Of a stretch of 64,000 nucleotides of DNA, positions 24,416 to 32,976 are shown one piece after another. The position numbers were made by a program, and so were the translations under genes. How positions within the stretch are numbered: position 1 is the first letter of the stretch; every line of letters begins with the position of its first letter. The notes under the pieces were generated by a model, which was not told the origin of the DNA, did not search any database, and was given only the letters and a program-made list of their open reading frames with translations. This DNA is from an uncultured Prevotellaceae bacterium. Lineage in GTDB: Bacteria; Bacteroidota; Bacteroidia; Bacteroidales; Bacteroidaceae. The stretch spans positions 1-64,000 of the forward strand of contig CACYQD010000005.1 in NCBI GenBank assembly GCA_902776475.1. The letters run 5' to 3'.

Positions 24416-24982
24416 ATGATCAAATCACAAGACATCAAGAAAGGTACTTGCATCCGCATGGACGGCAAGCTGTATTTTTGCATCGATTTTCTCCATGTAA
24501 AGCCAGGTAAAGGCAACACCATCATGCGCACCACCCTGAAAGACGTGGTGAGCGGACGCGTATTGGAGAAGCGCTTCAACATCGGTGAGGCTCTCGAGGA
24601 TGTGCGCGTGGAGCGCCGCCCCTATCAATACCTCTATCTCGAGGGAGAAGACTACATCTTCATGAACCAGGAAACCTATGACCAGATTCCCATCGCCCGT
24701 GACCTCATCACCGGCGTCGATTTCATGAAAGAGAGCGACATCGTGGAAGTGGTGAGCGATGCAGACACCAACACCATCCTGTATGCTGAGATGCCCGTGA
24801 AGACCGTGCTCCGCATCACCCATTCCGAGCCAGGCATCAAGGGCGACACCGCCACCAACGCCACCAAGCCCGCTACTCTGGAGACCGGCGTGGAAGTACG
24901 CGTGCCCCTGTTCGTCGATGAGGGCGACCTCATTCAGGTCGACACCCGCGACGGAAGCTATCTGCAGCGTATCAAGGAATAA
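24416..24982 (+). CDS. efp: Translation elongation factor P
   Basis: Relieves ribosome stalling at polyproline stretches. 188 residues in three domains: KOW-like N-terminus with the exposed loop HVKPGKGN (Lys32 at the tip, the position that is modified in many bacteria), then the two OB domains (YLYLEGEDYIFMNQETYDQI and the C-terminal GVEVRVPLFVDEGDLIQVDTRDGSYL). The most downstream of three tandem promoters starts about 40 bases before the ATG. No modification enzyme gene is visible in the window. Confidence 0.97.
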   Translation: MIKSQDIKKGTCIRMDGKLYFCIDFLHVKPGKGNTIMRTTLKDVVSGRVLEKRFNIGEALEDVRVERRPYQYLYLEGEDYIFMNQETYDQIPIARDLITGVDFMKESDIVEVVSDADTNTILYAEMPVKTVLRITHSEPGIKGDTATNATKPATLETGVEVRVPLFVDEGDLIQVDTRDGSYLQRIKE

Positions 24983-25017
24983 GACTTACCCTATTGTGGC
25001 ATGGAGGCCACGCACCC

Positions 25018-26061
25018 ATGAGATACACCGTCATCGTGCCTGTGTATAATCGTCCCGACGAGGTGGACGAATTGCTTCAGAGCCTTGCCGCCCAGACCGA
25101 GCATGACTTCGAGGTCGTCGTGGTGGAAGACGGCTCGCAGCGCCCTTGCAAGGACATCTGCGAGAAGTATGACGGTGTGCTCGACCTCCATTACCACGCC
25201 AAGAATAACTCTGGTCCCGGTCAAAGCAGGAACTATGGTGCGGAGCGCGCCAAAGGCGAATACCTGATTGTGCTCGACTCCGACGTGGTGCTTCCCCCCG
25301 ACTACCTCGCCCATGTGAGTGAGGAACTGGCATCGACCCATGCCGATGCCTTCGGCGGACCTGACCGGGCCCATGAGTCATTCACCGATGTGCAGAAAGC
25401 CATCAGCTACTCCATGACCTCGTTTTTCACCACCGGCGGTATCCGCGGCGGCAAGCAGAAGCTCGACAAGTTTTACCCGCGCTCATTCAACATGGGCATA
25501 CGCCGCGACATCTACCTGAAACTGGGAGGTTTCTCCAAGATGCGCTTCGGCGAGGACATCGACTTCTCCTACCGCATCGTGGAAGCCGGCTACAAACCGC
25601 GCCTGTTTGCCAGCGCATGGGTATGGCACAAGCGGCGCACCGATTTCCGCAAATTTTTCCGCCAGGTCTTCAACAGCGGCATCGCCCGCATCAACCTGGC
25701 CAAGCGGCATCCCGGCACCCTGAAACTGGTGCATCTCCTGCCCATGGTTTTCACCGTCGGCGTCATCCTGCTCATCCTCATCTCCGCTTTCGGCAGGGCG
25801 ATGATGTATTATGACGCCGCCAGCTGGCGTTTTTGGTATAAGGTGTGCGCCATCCCATGGATCCCCATCCTGCTCTACAGCCTCATCATCCTGCTCGACT
25901 CCACCATCAAGAACAAAAGTCTGAAAGTGGGTCTGCTCTCCGTCCCCGCCGCTTTCGTTCAACTCATGGGCTATGGTTTCGGTTTTCTCGAGTCGTGGTG
26001 GAAGCGCTGCGTGCTGAAACAAGACGAGTTTACGGCATTTGAAAAAAACTTCTATGGCTAA
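25018..26061 (+). CDS. Family 2 glycosyltransferase, membrane-anchored
   Basis: GT-A fold transferase of 347 residues. N-terminal YTVIVPVYNRPDEVDELLQSL, the VVEDGS nucleotide-binding segment, the metal-binding LDSDVVLPPDYL, and the FGEDIDFSYRIVEAGY acceptor/catalytic region with the ED pair. The C-terminal third has about three membrane helices (LLPMVFTVGVILLILISAF and two more). The ATG at 25018 follows an ATGGAGG stretch and is preferred to an upstream TTG. The acceptor is unknown; envelope or surface polysaccharide is likely. Its end overlaps the radC start by 8 bases. Confidence 0.88.
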   Translation: MRYTVIVPVYNRPDEVDELLQSLAAQTEHDFEVVVVEDGSQRPCKDICEKYDGVLDLHYHAKNNSGPGQSRNYGAERAKGEYLIVLDSDVVLPPDYLAHVSEELASTHADAFGGPDRAHESFTDVQKAISYSMTSFFTTGGIRGGKQKLDKFYPRSFNMGIRRDIYLKLGGFSKMRFGEDIDFSYRIVEAGYKPRLFASAWVWHKRRTDFRKFFRQVFNSGIARINLAKRHPGTLKLVHLLPMVFTVGVILLILISAFGRAMMYYDAASWRFWYKVCAIPWIPILLYSLIILLDSTIKNKSLKVGLLSVPAAFVQLMGYGFGFLESWWKRCVLKQDEFTAFEKNFYG

Positions 26062-26758
26062 GGACGAAGAACGATCCAAACTCAACATCAACCAATGGGC
26101 TGAGGAAGACCGTCCGAGGGAGAGATTCATGCGGTTGGGAGCCAGTTCGCTCTCAAAAGCCGAGTTGCTGGCCATCCTCATCGGATCGGGGTCGTCCAAG
26201 GAGAGTGCCGTTGACCTGATGAAGCGTATTCTCAACGACTGCCAGGACAACCTCAACACCCTGGGCAAGAAGAGCCTGCAGGAACTGATGAACTACAACG
26301 GCATCGGCGAGGCCAAGGCCATCACCATCCTCGCCGCCTGCGAACTGGGCAAGCGGCGCCAGGAGGAGAAAGCAATGGAACGCCAGCAGGTGACCTCCGC
26401 CAACGACATCTACGCCATCATGCACCCCAAGATGCAGGACCTCGCCACCGAACAGGCGTGGGTGCTGCTGCTCAACCAGAACTTCAAGCTCATCAAGACA
26501 GAGCAGTTGTCTTCAGGAGGCATCAGCGAGACCGCGGTGGATGTGCGCCAGATCATGAAACTCGCCGTGCTCAACAACGCCACCGTCCTGGCCCTCACCC
26601 ACAACCATCCCAGCAACAACCCCACTCCGAGTTCGGATGACGACCGCATCACCCAGCGGGTGAAAAAAGCCTGTGAGATCATGCGCATCCATTTCCTTGA
26701 CCACGTCATCGTGACCGACGGCAGATTCTACTCCTATCACGAACAAGGAAGGCTGTAA
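26054..26758 (+). CDS. radC: RadC/DUF2466 JAB-domain protein
   Basis: A 234-residue protein with an N-terminal helix-hairpin-helix part (LMNYNGIGEAKAITILAACELGKRR) and a JAB/MPN metalloprotein domain whose metal motif THNHPSNNPTPSSDD is intact, as is the LSSGGISETAVDVRQI stretch. Despite its name, the family has no settled role in DNA repair. The start at 26054 lies within the end of the glycosyltransferase gene. Confidence 0.93.
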   Translation: MAKDEERSKLNINQWAEEDRPRERFMRLGASSLSKAELLAILIGSGSSKESAVDLMKRILNDCQDNLNTLGKKSLQELMNYNGIGEAKAITILAACELGKRRQEEKAMERQQVTSANDIYAIMHPKMQDLATEQAWVLLLNQNFKLIKTEQLSSGGISETAVDVRQIMKLAVLNNATVLALTHNHPSNNPTPSSDDDRITQRVKKACEIMRIHFLDHVIVTDGRFYSYHEQGRL

Positions 26759-26822
26759 GCCCTTTTACACCCGGCGGAGCATCTTTCTACAGTTTTTTCT
26801 TGCATTTCAGAAAGAAATGTCT

Positions 26823-26830
26823 TATATTTG
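26823..26830 (+). promoter_or_regulatory. Promoter of the phosphoribosyltransferase gene
   Basis: TATATTTG preceded after 20 bases by a TTG in a T-rich context, about 43 bases before the ATG at 26873. Confidence 0.6.
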
Positions 26831-26872
26831 CATCTGACGTGACGAGCATCACGTCATCAAACCTCATCCATC

Positions 26873-27508
26873 ATGAACGAGACAACACTTCCCAACGACA
26901 CGCAGAAAAGCCAACTGCAGGCATGTGTGGCCGAATGGCCGCAACTCAAGAGCGGTGTGCGCTACCATCATCTGGTGGACTACCATTCCTACCATGCCTT
27001 CGGCACCTACAACCTCTCCCCAGACGAGTGGGACATCCGCGAGATGATCTACAATTTCAAGAACAACTCCGAACTGACAGATCCCATCTCCCACCGCCAA
27101 GCCATGCAAAAAGCCATCGGACTGCTCGTTCCGATGCTCGAAAAGACCTTCGGCCAACTCCTGCCGCAGTTGACGCTGGTGTGCATCCCCGCCTCCTCGG
27201 CAGAGAAGACGGCAGCCCGTTTTGAGGAGTTCTCCAGTCTGGTCACCGAACAGACTGGGATGGAAAATGGCTACCCGCACGTCAACGTGGCCGTCGATGG
27301 AGAGTCGAAACATCTCGACACCCATCAGCCGCAATATGCACTCGACGAGGACTATTTCAAAGGCCGCCAGGTGCTGCTCTTCGACGACATCATGGCCACG
27401 GGCAACAGCGTGATACGCTTCGCCGCGCAGATGGCAGACAGCGGAGCGGAAGTCGTGGGCGCCGTCGTATTGGGCAAGACCGTTGCCAACAAATATGACA
27501 AGGAATGA
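26873..27508 (+). CDS. Phosphoribosyltransferase family protein
   Basis: A 211-residue type I PRTase-like protein. The PRPP-binding motif VLLFDDIMATGNS (about residues 163-175) is intact, and LTLVCIPASSAEKTAARFEEF resembles the PPi loop and helix. The N-terminal 80 residues (HHLVDYHSYHAFGTYNLSP) are not from the ComF zinc domain. The substrate cannot be named. It has its own promoter and is followed by the DUF59 gene. Confidence 0.8.
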   Translation: MNETTLPNDTQKSQLQACVAEWPQLKSGVRYHHLVDYHSYHAFGTYNLSPDEWDIREMIYNFKNNSELTDPISHRQAMQKAIGLLVPMLEKTFGQLLPQLTLVCIPASSAEKTAARFEEFSSLVTEQTGMENGYPHVNVAVDGESKHLDTHQPQYALDEDYFKGRQVLLFDDIMATGNSVIRFAAQMADSGAEVVGAVVLGKTVANKYDKE

Positions 27509-27581
27509 CGAGAGAAGAGAAGTTATAACAAAAAGACAAGTTATAACAAGAAATGACAAGGACATCCTATCCAACCAAAGC

Positions 27582-27902
27582 ATGACACCCGAAAACAAAG
27601 CAGAAATAGAAAGCAGGATCGTCGATGTGCTGCGCACAGTCTTCGACCCCGAGATACCCGTCAACATCTATGACCTGGGACTAATCTACCGCATCGAACT
27701 CGACGATGAGGGCGTCCTCGACATCGACATGACCTTCACCGCCCCCTCCTGTCCGATGGCCGAATACATCCTGGAGGATGTCAGGACAAAGACAGAGTCG
27801 GTGCCGGGCGTGAGTACAGCCAACGTCCATCTCGTCTTTGAGCCGGAATGGAACCAGAGCATGATGAGCGAGGAAGCACGTATAGAACTGGGATTTGACT
27901 AA
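27582..27902 (+). CDS. DUF59 metal-sulfur cluster assembly protein
   Basis: A 106-residue MIP18/SufT-type protein: VLRTVFDPEIPVNIYDLGLIYRI with the conserved DPEIP and NIYDLGLIY, then MTFTAPSCPMAEYI with the reactive Cys, and VHLVFEPEWNQSMMS. The family assists Fe-S cluster maturation. The ATG at 27582 fits the family start; an upstream in-frame extension is low complexity (ATAACAAAAAGACAAG-like repeats) and is not included. Confidence 0.92.
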   Translation: MTPENKAEIESRIVDVLRTVFDPEIPVNIYDLGLIYRIELDDEGVLDIDMTFTAPSCPMAEYILEDVRTKTESVPGVSTANVHLVFEPEWNQSMMSEEARIELGFD

Positions 27903-27905
27903 GCC

Positions 27906-28673
27906 ATGAAGAAGAACGTCTATTTCCTCTCCGATGCCCACCTGGGTTCGCTCGCCATCGAGCATGCGCGCACTCAGGAGCGACGGCTCGTGCGCTTCCT
28001 CGACAGCATCAAGGACAAGGCAGCCGCCATCTACCTGCTCGGCGACATGTTTGATTTCTGGGACGAATACCGCTACGTGGTGCCGAAGGGATTCACCCGT
28101 TTCCTGGGTAAGATCTCCGAACTCACCGACATGGGCGTGGAGGTGCATTTCTTCACCGGCAACCATGACCTCTGGACCTATGGTTATCTGGAACAGGAAT
28201 GCGGCATGATCATCCACCGCAAGCCCCTGACCACGGAGATATATGACAAGGTGTTCTACCTGGCCCACGGCGACGGCCTCGGCGACCCCGACGCCAAATT
28301 CAAGTTCCTGCGCAAGATGTTCCACAACCGCACCTGCCAGGTGCTGCTCAATGCCATCCATCCCCGTTGGGGCATGTCGCTCGGCATGCATTGGGCGAAG
28401 AAGAGCCGGCTGAAGCGCGCCGACGGCAAGGAACCTCCCTATATGGGCGAGAACCGTGAGCATCTGGTGCTTTACACCAAGGAATACATGAAGAGCCACG
28501 CCGACATCGACTATTTCATCTATGGGCACCGTCACATCGAACTTGACCTGATGCTCTCGAAGAAAAGCCGCATGATGATCATTGGCGACTGGATATGGCA
28601 GTTCACCTACGTCGTGTATGACGGCGACCACATCTTCATTGAGGAATATGTAGAGGGAGAGAGCAAACCATAG
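27906..28673 (+). CDS. lpxH: LpxH-like UDP-2,3-diacylglucosamine diphosphatase
   Basis: Metallophosphoesterase of 255 residues that cleaves UDP-diacylglucosamine in lipid A synthesis. The dimetal motifs are in order: FLSDAHLGS, LLGDMFDFWDEY, FTGNHDLW, LAHGDGLG and YGHRHIELD. Bacteroidetes enzymes of this form are annotated LpxH although they diverge from the E. coli protein. It starts 3 bases after the DUF59 stop. Confidence 0.85.
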   Translation: MKKNVYFLSDAHLGSLAIEHARTQERRLVRFLDSIKDKAAAIYLLGDMFDFWDEYRYVVPKGFTRFLGKISELTDMGVEVHFFTGNHDLWTYGYLEQECGMIIHRKPLTTEIYDKVFYLAHGDGLGDPDAKFKFLRKMFHNRTCQVLLNAIHPRWGMSLGMHWAKKSRLKRADGKEPPYMGENREHLVLYTKEYMKSHADIDYFIYGHRHIELDLMLSKKSRMMIIGDWIWQFTYVVYDGDHIFIEEYVEGESKP

Positions 28674-28707
28674 CTCCTAAGCCCTCAACTATATTTCATG
28701 TTTGAGA

Positions 28708-28738
28708 CCCTCACCTAACCTCTCCCCTTGGGAGAGGG
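28708..28738. repeat. CCCTCACC/GGGAGAGGG dispersed repeat, copy 1
   Basis: CCCTCACCTAACCTCTCCC followed by CTT and GGGAGAGGG, making a short hairpin. Related copies lie at 45274-45306, 45354-45386 and 60977-61007, all between genes. Confidence 0.75.
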
Positions 28739-28781
28739 ATTTTATGTATAAGGCTAAAGGGAGCGAGGAATAGAGAAAAAA

Positions 28782-28820
28782 CCTCCCCGGCATGTGGTGC
28801 CGGGGAGGTTTTTATTTGTG
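28782..28820. terminator. Bidirectional terminator, lpxH/ackA
   Basis: Perfect 10-bp stem CCTCCCCGGC (28782-28791) and GCCGGGGAGG (28799-28808), with an A-run before and TTTTTATTT after. Placed between convergent genes, it can end both ackA and lpxH transcripts. Confidence 0.9.
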
Positions 28821-28833
28821 ATAAAGCGAATGC

Positions 28834-30024
28834 TTAGACCAATGCTGCCGTGTCGGAAGCAATCATCAGTTCCTCATCGGTCGGGATGACGCAGACGGTC
28901 ACCTTGGAGTCATCGGTGGAGATGATAGCCTCTTCTCCACGCGTCTTGTTGCGCTCGGTATCAAACTTCACGCCAAGGAACTCCAGACCCTTGCACACTT
29001 CCTCACGCATGTCCATCTGGTTCTCGCCCACTCCGGCTGTGAACACGATGATATCGACACCGCCCATGGCGGCAGCGTAGGCACCGATATATTTCTTGAT
29101 GCGGTAGAAATACATGTCGAGGGCGAGCCGTGCACGCTCGTTACCTTCCTTGGCAGCGCTCTCCACGTCGCGCATGTCGCTGCTCTCCTCGGTGATACCC
29201 AGCACACCACTCTGCTTGTTGAGCAGGTTGGACATGCCGTCAGCATCCAGGTCAAGTTTCTTGGCCAGATAAGTGATGGCGCCACCGTCGATGTCGCCGC
29301 TTCGTGTACCCATCATCAGTCCCTCCAGCGGAGTCAGACCCATAGAGGTATCCACGCACTGTCCGTCTTTCACGGCAGCAATCGAACCACCGTTGCCGAT
29401 ATGGCAGGTGATGATGCGCTTGCCCTTCGGGTTGACATCCAGGAACTCGCATACCCGTTGTGAGACATAGCGGTGGCTGGTGCCATGGAAACCATAGCGG
29501 CGCACGCCGAACTGCTTGTAGAGACGGTAAGGGATGGCATACATATAAGCTTTCTTGGGCATGGTCTGGTGGAAAGCGGTGTCGAAGACACCCACCTGCG
29601 GCAGGCCCGGCATCAGTTCACTGACGGCCCTCACACCCTTGAGGTTGGCGGGGTTGTGGAGCGGAGCGAGGTCGATGCACTTCTCGAAGGCATCGAGCAC
29701 CTCTTCGGTGAGCAGGACGCTCTTGTTGAACTGCTCTCCTCCATGCACCATGCGGTGACCCACGGCGTCAATTTCCTTGAGGTCCTTGATAGCGCCGATT
29801 TCCGGGTCGGTCAGCAGCGAGAAGATGAACTTCACGCCCTCGGTGTGCTCAGGGATCTCATGCATGATGGTCTTTTTCTCGCCATTGGGCAACTTCACTT
29901 TCACGAATGCGCCGTCGAGACCCACGCGCTCAGCGCCACCCGAAGCCATCACCTCCTTGGTGTCCATATCATAAAGTGCGTACTTGATGGAGGAGGAACC
30001 ACAGTTTAATACTAAAATTTTCAT
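28834..30024 (-). CDS. ackA: Acetate kinase
   Basis: Acetyl phosphate + ADP to acetate + ATP. 396 residues; MKILVLNCGSSSIKYALYDM at the start, VGHRMVHGGEQF, VFDTAFHQTMP, RRYGFHGTSHRYV, HIGNGGSIAAVKDGQCVDTSMGLTPLEGLMMGTR and FTAGVGENQ are the ASKHA-fold motifs. It follows pta by 58 bases, the standard acetate fermentation pair. Confidence 0.98.
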   Translation of the reverse strand: MKILVLNCGSSSIKYALYDMDTKEVMASGGAERVGLDGAFVKVKLPNGEKKTIMHEIPEHTEGVKFIFSLLTDPEIGAIKDLKEIDAVGHRMVHGGEQFNKSVLLTEEVLDAFEKCIDLAPLHNPANLKGVRAVSELMPGLPQVGVFDTAFHQTMPKKAYMYAIPYRLYKQFGVRRYGFHGTSHRYVSQRVCEFLDVNPKGKRIITCHIGNGGSIAAVKDGQCVDTSMGLTPLEGLMMGTRSGDIDGGAITYLAKKLDLDADGMSNLLNKQSGVLGITEESSDMRDVESAAKEGNERARLALDMYFYRIKKYIGAYAAAMGGVDIIVFTAGVGENQMDMREEVCKGLEFLGVKFDTERNKTRGEEAIISTDDSKVTVCVIPTDEELMIASDTAALV

Positions 30025-30082
30025 TTTTCCTTTTTATATAATATTTAGGTTGGTTGTTTCAGAGGATCATCACCTCAATAGA

Positions 30083-31090
30083 TTACTTGGCGTCCATGGC
30101 CTGGCAAGCCGTGATGGCCACCATCTTGTAGATATCGTCTACGGAACAGCCGCGGCTGAGGTCGTTGACGGGACGTGCGATACCCTGGAGGATCGGGCCG
30201 AGAGCCTCGGCGTCGCCCAGGCGCTGCACCATCTTATAGCCGATGTTGCCCACCTCAAGGTTGGGGAAGACGAGCACGTTGGCCTTGCCGGCGATCTCGC
30301 TTCCGGGAGCCTTTTTGGCACCAACGGAGGGCACGAGAGCTGCATCAGCCTGCAGTTCACCATCCACTTTCAGGTTCGGGTCGAGTTCCTTGGCCAGTCT
30401 GGTAGCCTCGATGACCTTGTCCACCACCTCATGGCTGGCACTTCCCTTGGTGGAGAAACTCAGCATGGCCACACGCGGATCTTCGAATCCAGCCACGCTC
30501 TTGGCGGTCTGAGCGGTGCAGACGGCGATCTGGGAGAGTTGTGCGGCGTCAGGCATCGGGGTGACAGCCACGTCACCTACCACGAGGATACCGTTCTCGC
30601 CATATTGCGGTTGCTTGGTGATGAGCAGCATGGCGCCGCTGACGCAGGTGATGCCCGGAGAGCATTTGATGATCTGCAGTGCCGGGCGGAGCGTGTCGCC
30701 CGTGGTGCTCAGCGCACCCGAGATCTGTCCGTCAGCGCCTTCGGTCTTGATGATCATACACCCCAGGTAGAGCGGATTTTTCACCAGTTCACGGGCTTTC
30801 TCGATGGTCATGCCCTTTTTCTTGCGGAGTTCAGTGAGCAATTCAGCATATTCCTCGCTTTTGGGATTGTTTTCCGGGTCGATGAGAGTGGCCTTGTCGA
30901 TATGCTCCAGTCCCCACTGCTTGGCCAAAGCGTGGATTTCGTCAGGGTTGCCGATCAGGATGAGATCAGCGATGTCCTCGGCAAGCACTCTGTCGGCTGC
31001 CCTCAATGTACGCTCCTCAGTAGCCTCGGGGAGAACGATGCGCTGCTTGTTGCTTTTTGCGCGCTCAATGATTTGTTGTACTAAATCCAT
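30083..31090 (-). CDS. pta: Phosphate acetyltransferase
   Basis: Acetyl-CoA + phosphate to acetyl phosphate. 335 residues, the short single-domain form. The TEGADGQISGALSTTGDTLRPALQIIK and GILVVGDVAVTPMPDAAQLS blocks and the C-terminal RPVNDLSRGCSVDDIYKMVAITACQA are conserved. First gene of the pta-ackA operon. Confidence 0.97.
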   Translation of the reverse strand: MDLVQQIIERAKSNKQRIVLPEATEERTLRAADRVLAEDIADLILIGNPDEIHALAKQWGLEHIDKATLIDPENNPKSEEYAELLTELRKKKGMTIEKARELVKNPLYLGCMIIKTEGADGQISGALSTTGDTLRPALQIIKCSPGITCVSGAMLLITKQPQYGENGILVVGDVAVTPMPDAAQLSQIAVCTAQTAKSVAGFEDPRVAMLSFSTKGSASHEVVDKVIEATRLAKELDPNLKVDGELQADAALVPSVGAKKAPGSEIAGKANVLVFPNLEVGNIGYKMVQRLGDAEALGPILQGIARPVNDLSRGCSVDDIYKMVAITACQAMDAK

Positions 31091-31140
31091 AGTCGTTTTT
31101 TGAAATATTTTGTGTTTTTGATAGAAATGTATTTTCGTAG

Positions 31141-31148
31141 CAAAGATA
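31141..31148 (-). promoter_or_regulatory. pta-ackA promoter -7 element
   Basis: TATCTTTG on the minus strand, about 50 bases before the pta ATG and just after the end of cdaA. The -33 element is weak. Confidence 0.6.
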
Positions 31149-31187
31149 ATGCAAAAAATTGGATTATCAGCGAAAAAGGCGAAAAAC

Positions 31188-31955
31188 TTACCCCATTTCC
31201 TTGGTCAGGATGCTCTCGAGGTCCTCGAACGACAGGCGGAGCTTGAACTCGCCGTTGACCGCCACGCTGACACGTCCCGTTTCTTCCGAGACGATGATGG
31301 CCACGGCATCGCTCTCCTCAGAGATACCCATGCCCGCACGGTGGCGTAGACCCAGTTCCTTGGGAATCTCATTGCTGTGCGACACAGGCAGCACACATCC
31401 CGCAGCGCGGATGCGCTTCTTGGAGATGATCATCGCCCCGTCGTGGAGGGGAGCGCCCTTGTAGAAGATATTCTCAATCAACCGCTGGTTGATGCTGGCG
31501 TCGATGAGTTCGCCGGCCGTCTGCATGAGGTCGTCGAGCGGGATGCCCCTCTCAATCACGATCAGTGCCCCCACCTTGTCGCGGGCCATGCTCATGCAGG
31601 CAGCCACGATGGGCATGATGGCTTTGCGGTCAACCTCATCCTTTCTTCTGGCCCCGAACAGCCTCATCAGCGGTTCCATCCGCTGGTGCGCGCCCAGGGT
31701 ATAGAGGAATTTGCGGATCTCACTTTGAAACAAGACGATGACTCCGATCACACCCACGCTCACCAACTTGTCGAGGATGCTGCCCAGCAGGCGCATCTCC
31801 AGCACCTGACTGACGATAAGCCATATCAGGATGAAGACCAGGATACCGATGAACACATTGATCGACCTCGACTCCTTCATCAGACGGTAGAAATAATAAA
31901 TAATCACCGTCACCAGAAATATATCCAACAGGTCTTTCAAGCCAAATTCTATCAT
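31188..31955 (-). CDS. cdaA: Diadenylate cyclase CdaA
   Basis: Makes the second messenger c-di-AMP from two ATP. Three N-terminal membrane helices (about residues 10-75, LLDIFLVTVIIYYFYRLM, NVFIGILVFILIWLIV, LVSVGVIGVIVLF) precede the DAC domain with the catalytic HDGAM (in APLHDGAMIIS) and RHRAG motifs. 255 residues. It follows folP by 22 bases. No CdaR regulator gene accompanies it here. Confidence 0.95.
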   Translation of the reverse strand: MIEFGLKDLLDIFLVTVIIYYFYRLMKESRSINVFIGILVFILIWLIVSQVLEMRLLGSILDKLVSVGVIGVIVLFQSEIRKFLYTLGAHQRMEPLMRLFGARRKDEVDRKAIMPIVAACMSMARDKVGALIVIERGIPLDDLMQTAGELIDASINQRLIENIFYKGAPLHDGAMIISKKRIRAAGCVLPVSHSNEIPKELGLRHRAGMGISEESDAVAIIVSEETGRVSVAVNGEFKLRLSFEDLESILTKEMG

Positions 31956-31977
31956 AACATCGTCGTTTTGTCAGGAT

Positions 31978-32865
31978 TCAGTTTTCATTCACGCAGAAAC
32001 GGGTGATCTGCGGGCCATTGCCGGGCGCACACTCACGAAGCCGCCCCACGATACGGCAAGCCTCGACAGCCTCCCTCACATCATGCACACGGAGCACGTG
32101 GGCACCCTGCATCAAAGCCACGGCATGCAAGGCTGTCGTCGCATTGAGCGCCTCAGCCGGTCCGCCGCCAAGCACACGGGTGATCATCGACTTGCGGGAG
32201 ACGCCCACCAATATGGGAAGCCGCAGGGCATGGAGGTCGGACAACCTCGCCATCACGGCATAATTCTGATCAAGGTCCTTGCCGAAACCGAAACCAGGAT
32301 CGAGGATGATGTCATTCACGCCCAAAGTCCTCAACTGGCCCACCTCACGGGCAAAGGCCAACAGCATCTCTTCCACCGTGGCACGGACCGACATGAGCAC
32401 ATAGGGCACCTGAAGCCTCGCCACCATCTGAAACATCGGAGGCACTTCAGCGCCAGGGATGAAAGAAGCCCGAAGGGCGCCGTCAGCTCCCCCACCCTCA
32501 GAAACGTCGTTGATGATGGCGGCGCCGAATTCCTCGACCGCCATCCGCGCCACATCAGGGCGGAACGTGTCCACACTCACCACAGCATCAGGCTGTTGGC
32601 GGCGCACGATTGACAAGGCATGGCGGAGCCTCACCATCTCCTCTTCCTCGCAGACCTCAGCGGCACCAGGCCGTGTGGAGAAAGCCCCCACGTCGATGAT
32701 CGCGCCGCCCTGGGCGATGATCTCATCCGCCCGCCGCGCGATCTCATGCTCCGTCTGCACCCTGCTACCAGAGAAGAAGGAGTCGGGTGTGGCATTGAGA
32801 ATGCCCATGACAACCGGTGACGACAAATCCAAAAGCCGTCCGTTGACATTGACCGTATGGTGCAT
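31978..32865 (-). CDS. folP: Dihydropteroate synthase
   Basis: Joins p-aminobenzoate to the pterin in folate synthesis. The ATG at 32865 (MHHTVNVNGRLLDL) is chosen because the upstream extension overlaps the divergent promoter. GILNATPDSFFSGSR, DVGAFSTRPGA, SVDTFRPDVA and ILDPGFGFGKD are the family motifs. 295 residues. Divergent from murF, and upstream of cdaA in one unit. Confidence 0.96.
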   Translation of the reverse strand: MHHTVNVNGRLLDLSSPVVMGILNATPDSFFSGSRVQTEHEIARRADEIIAQGGAIIDVGAFSTRPGAAEVCEEEEMVRLRHALSIVRRQQPDAVVSVDTFRPDVARMAVEEFGAAIINDVSEGGGADGALRASFIPGAEVPPMFQMVARLQVPYVLMSVRATVEEMLLAFAREVGQLRTLGVNDIILDPGFGFGKDLDQNYAVMARLSDLHALRLPILVGVSRKSMITRVLGGGPAEALNATTALHAVALMQGAHVLRVHDVREAVEACRIVGRLRECAPGNGPQITRFCVNEN

Positions 32866-32882
32866 CAGAAATTCCACTGATG

Positions 32883-32951
32883 CAAAATTAGGAAAAATAA
32901 TCTGTATTTTCCCCCTATCATGACAAAAAACAAAAAAAATGCCTAATTTTG
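32883..32951. promoter_or_regulatory. Divergent folP and murF -7 elements
   Basis: TAATTTTG occurs on the minus strand at 32883-32890 (toward folP, about 18 bases before its ATG) and on the plus strand at 32944-32951 (toward murF). Neither has a clear -33 TTTG. Confidence 0.55.
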
Positions 32952-32976
32952 CAAGTGAAACATAAAAAGAAAGACC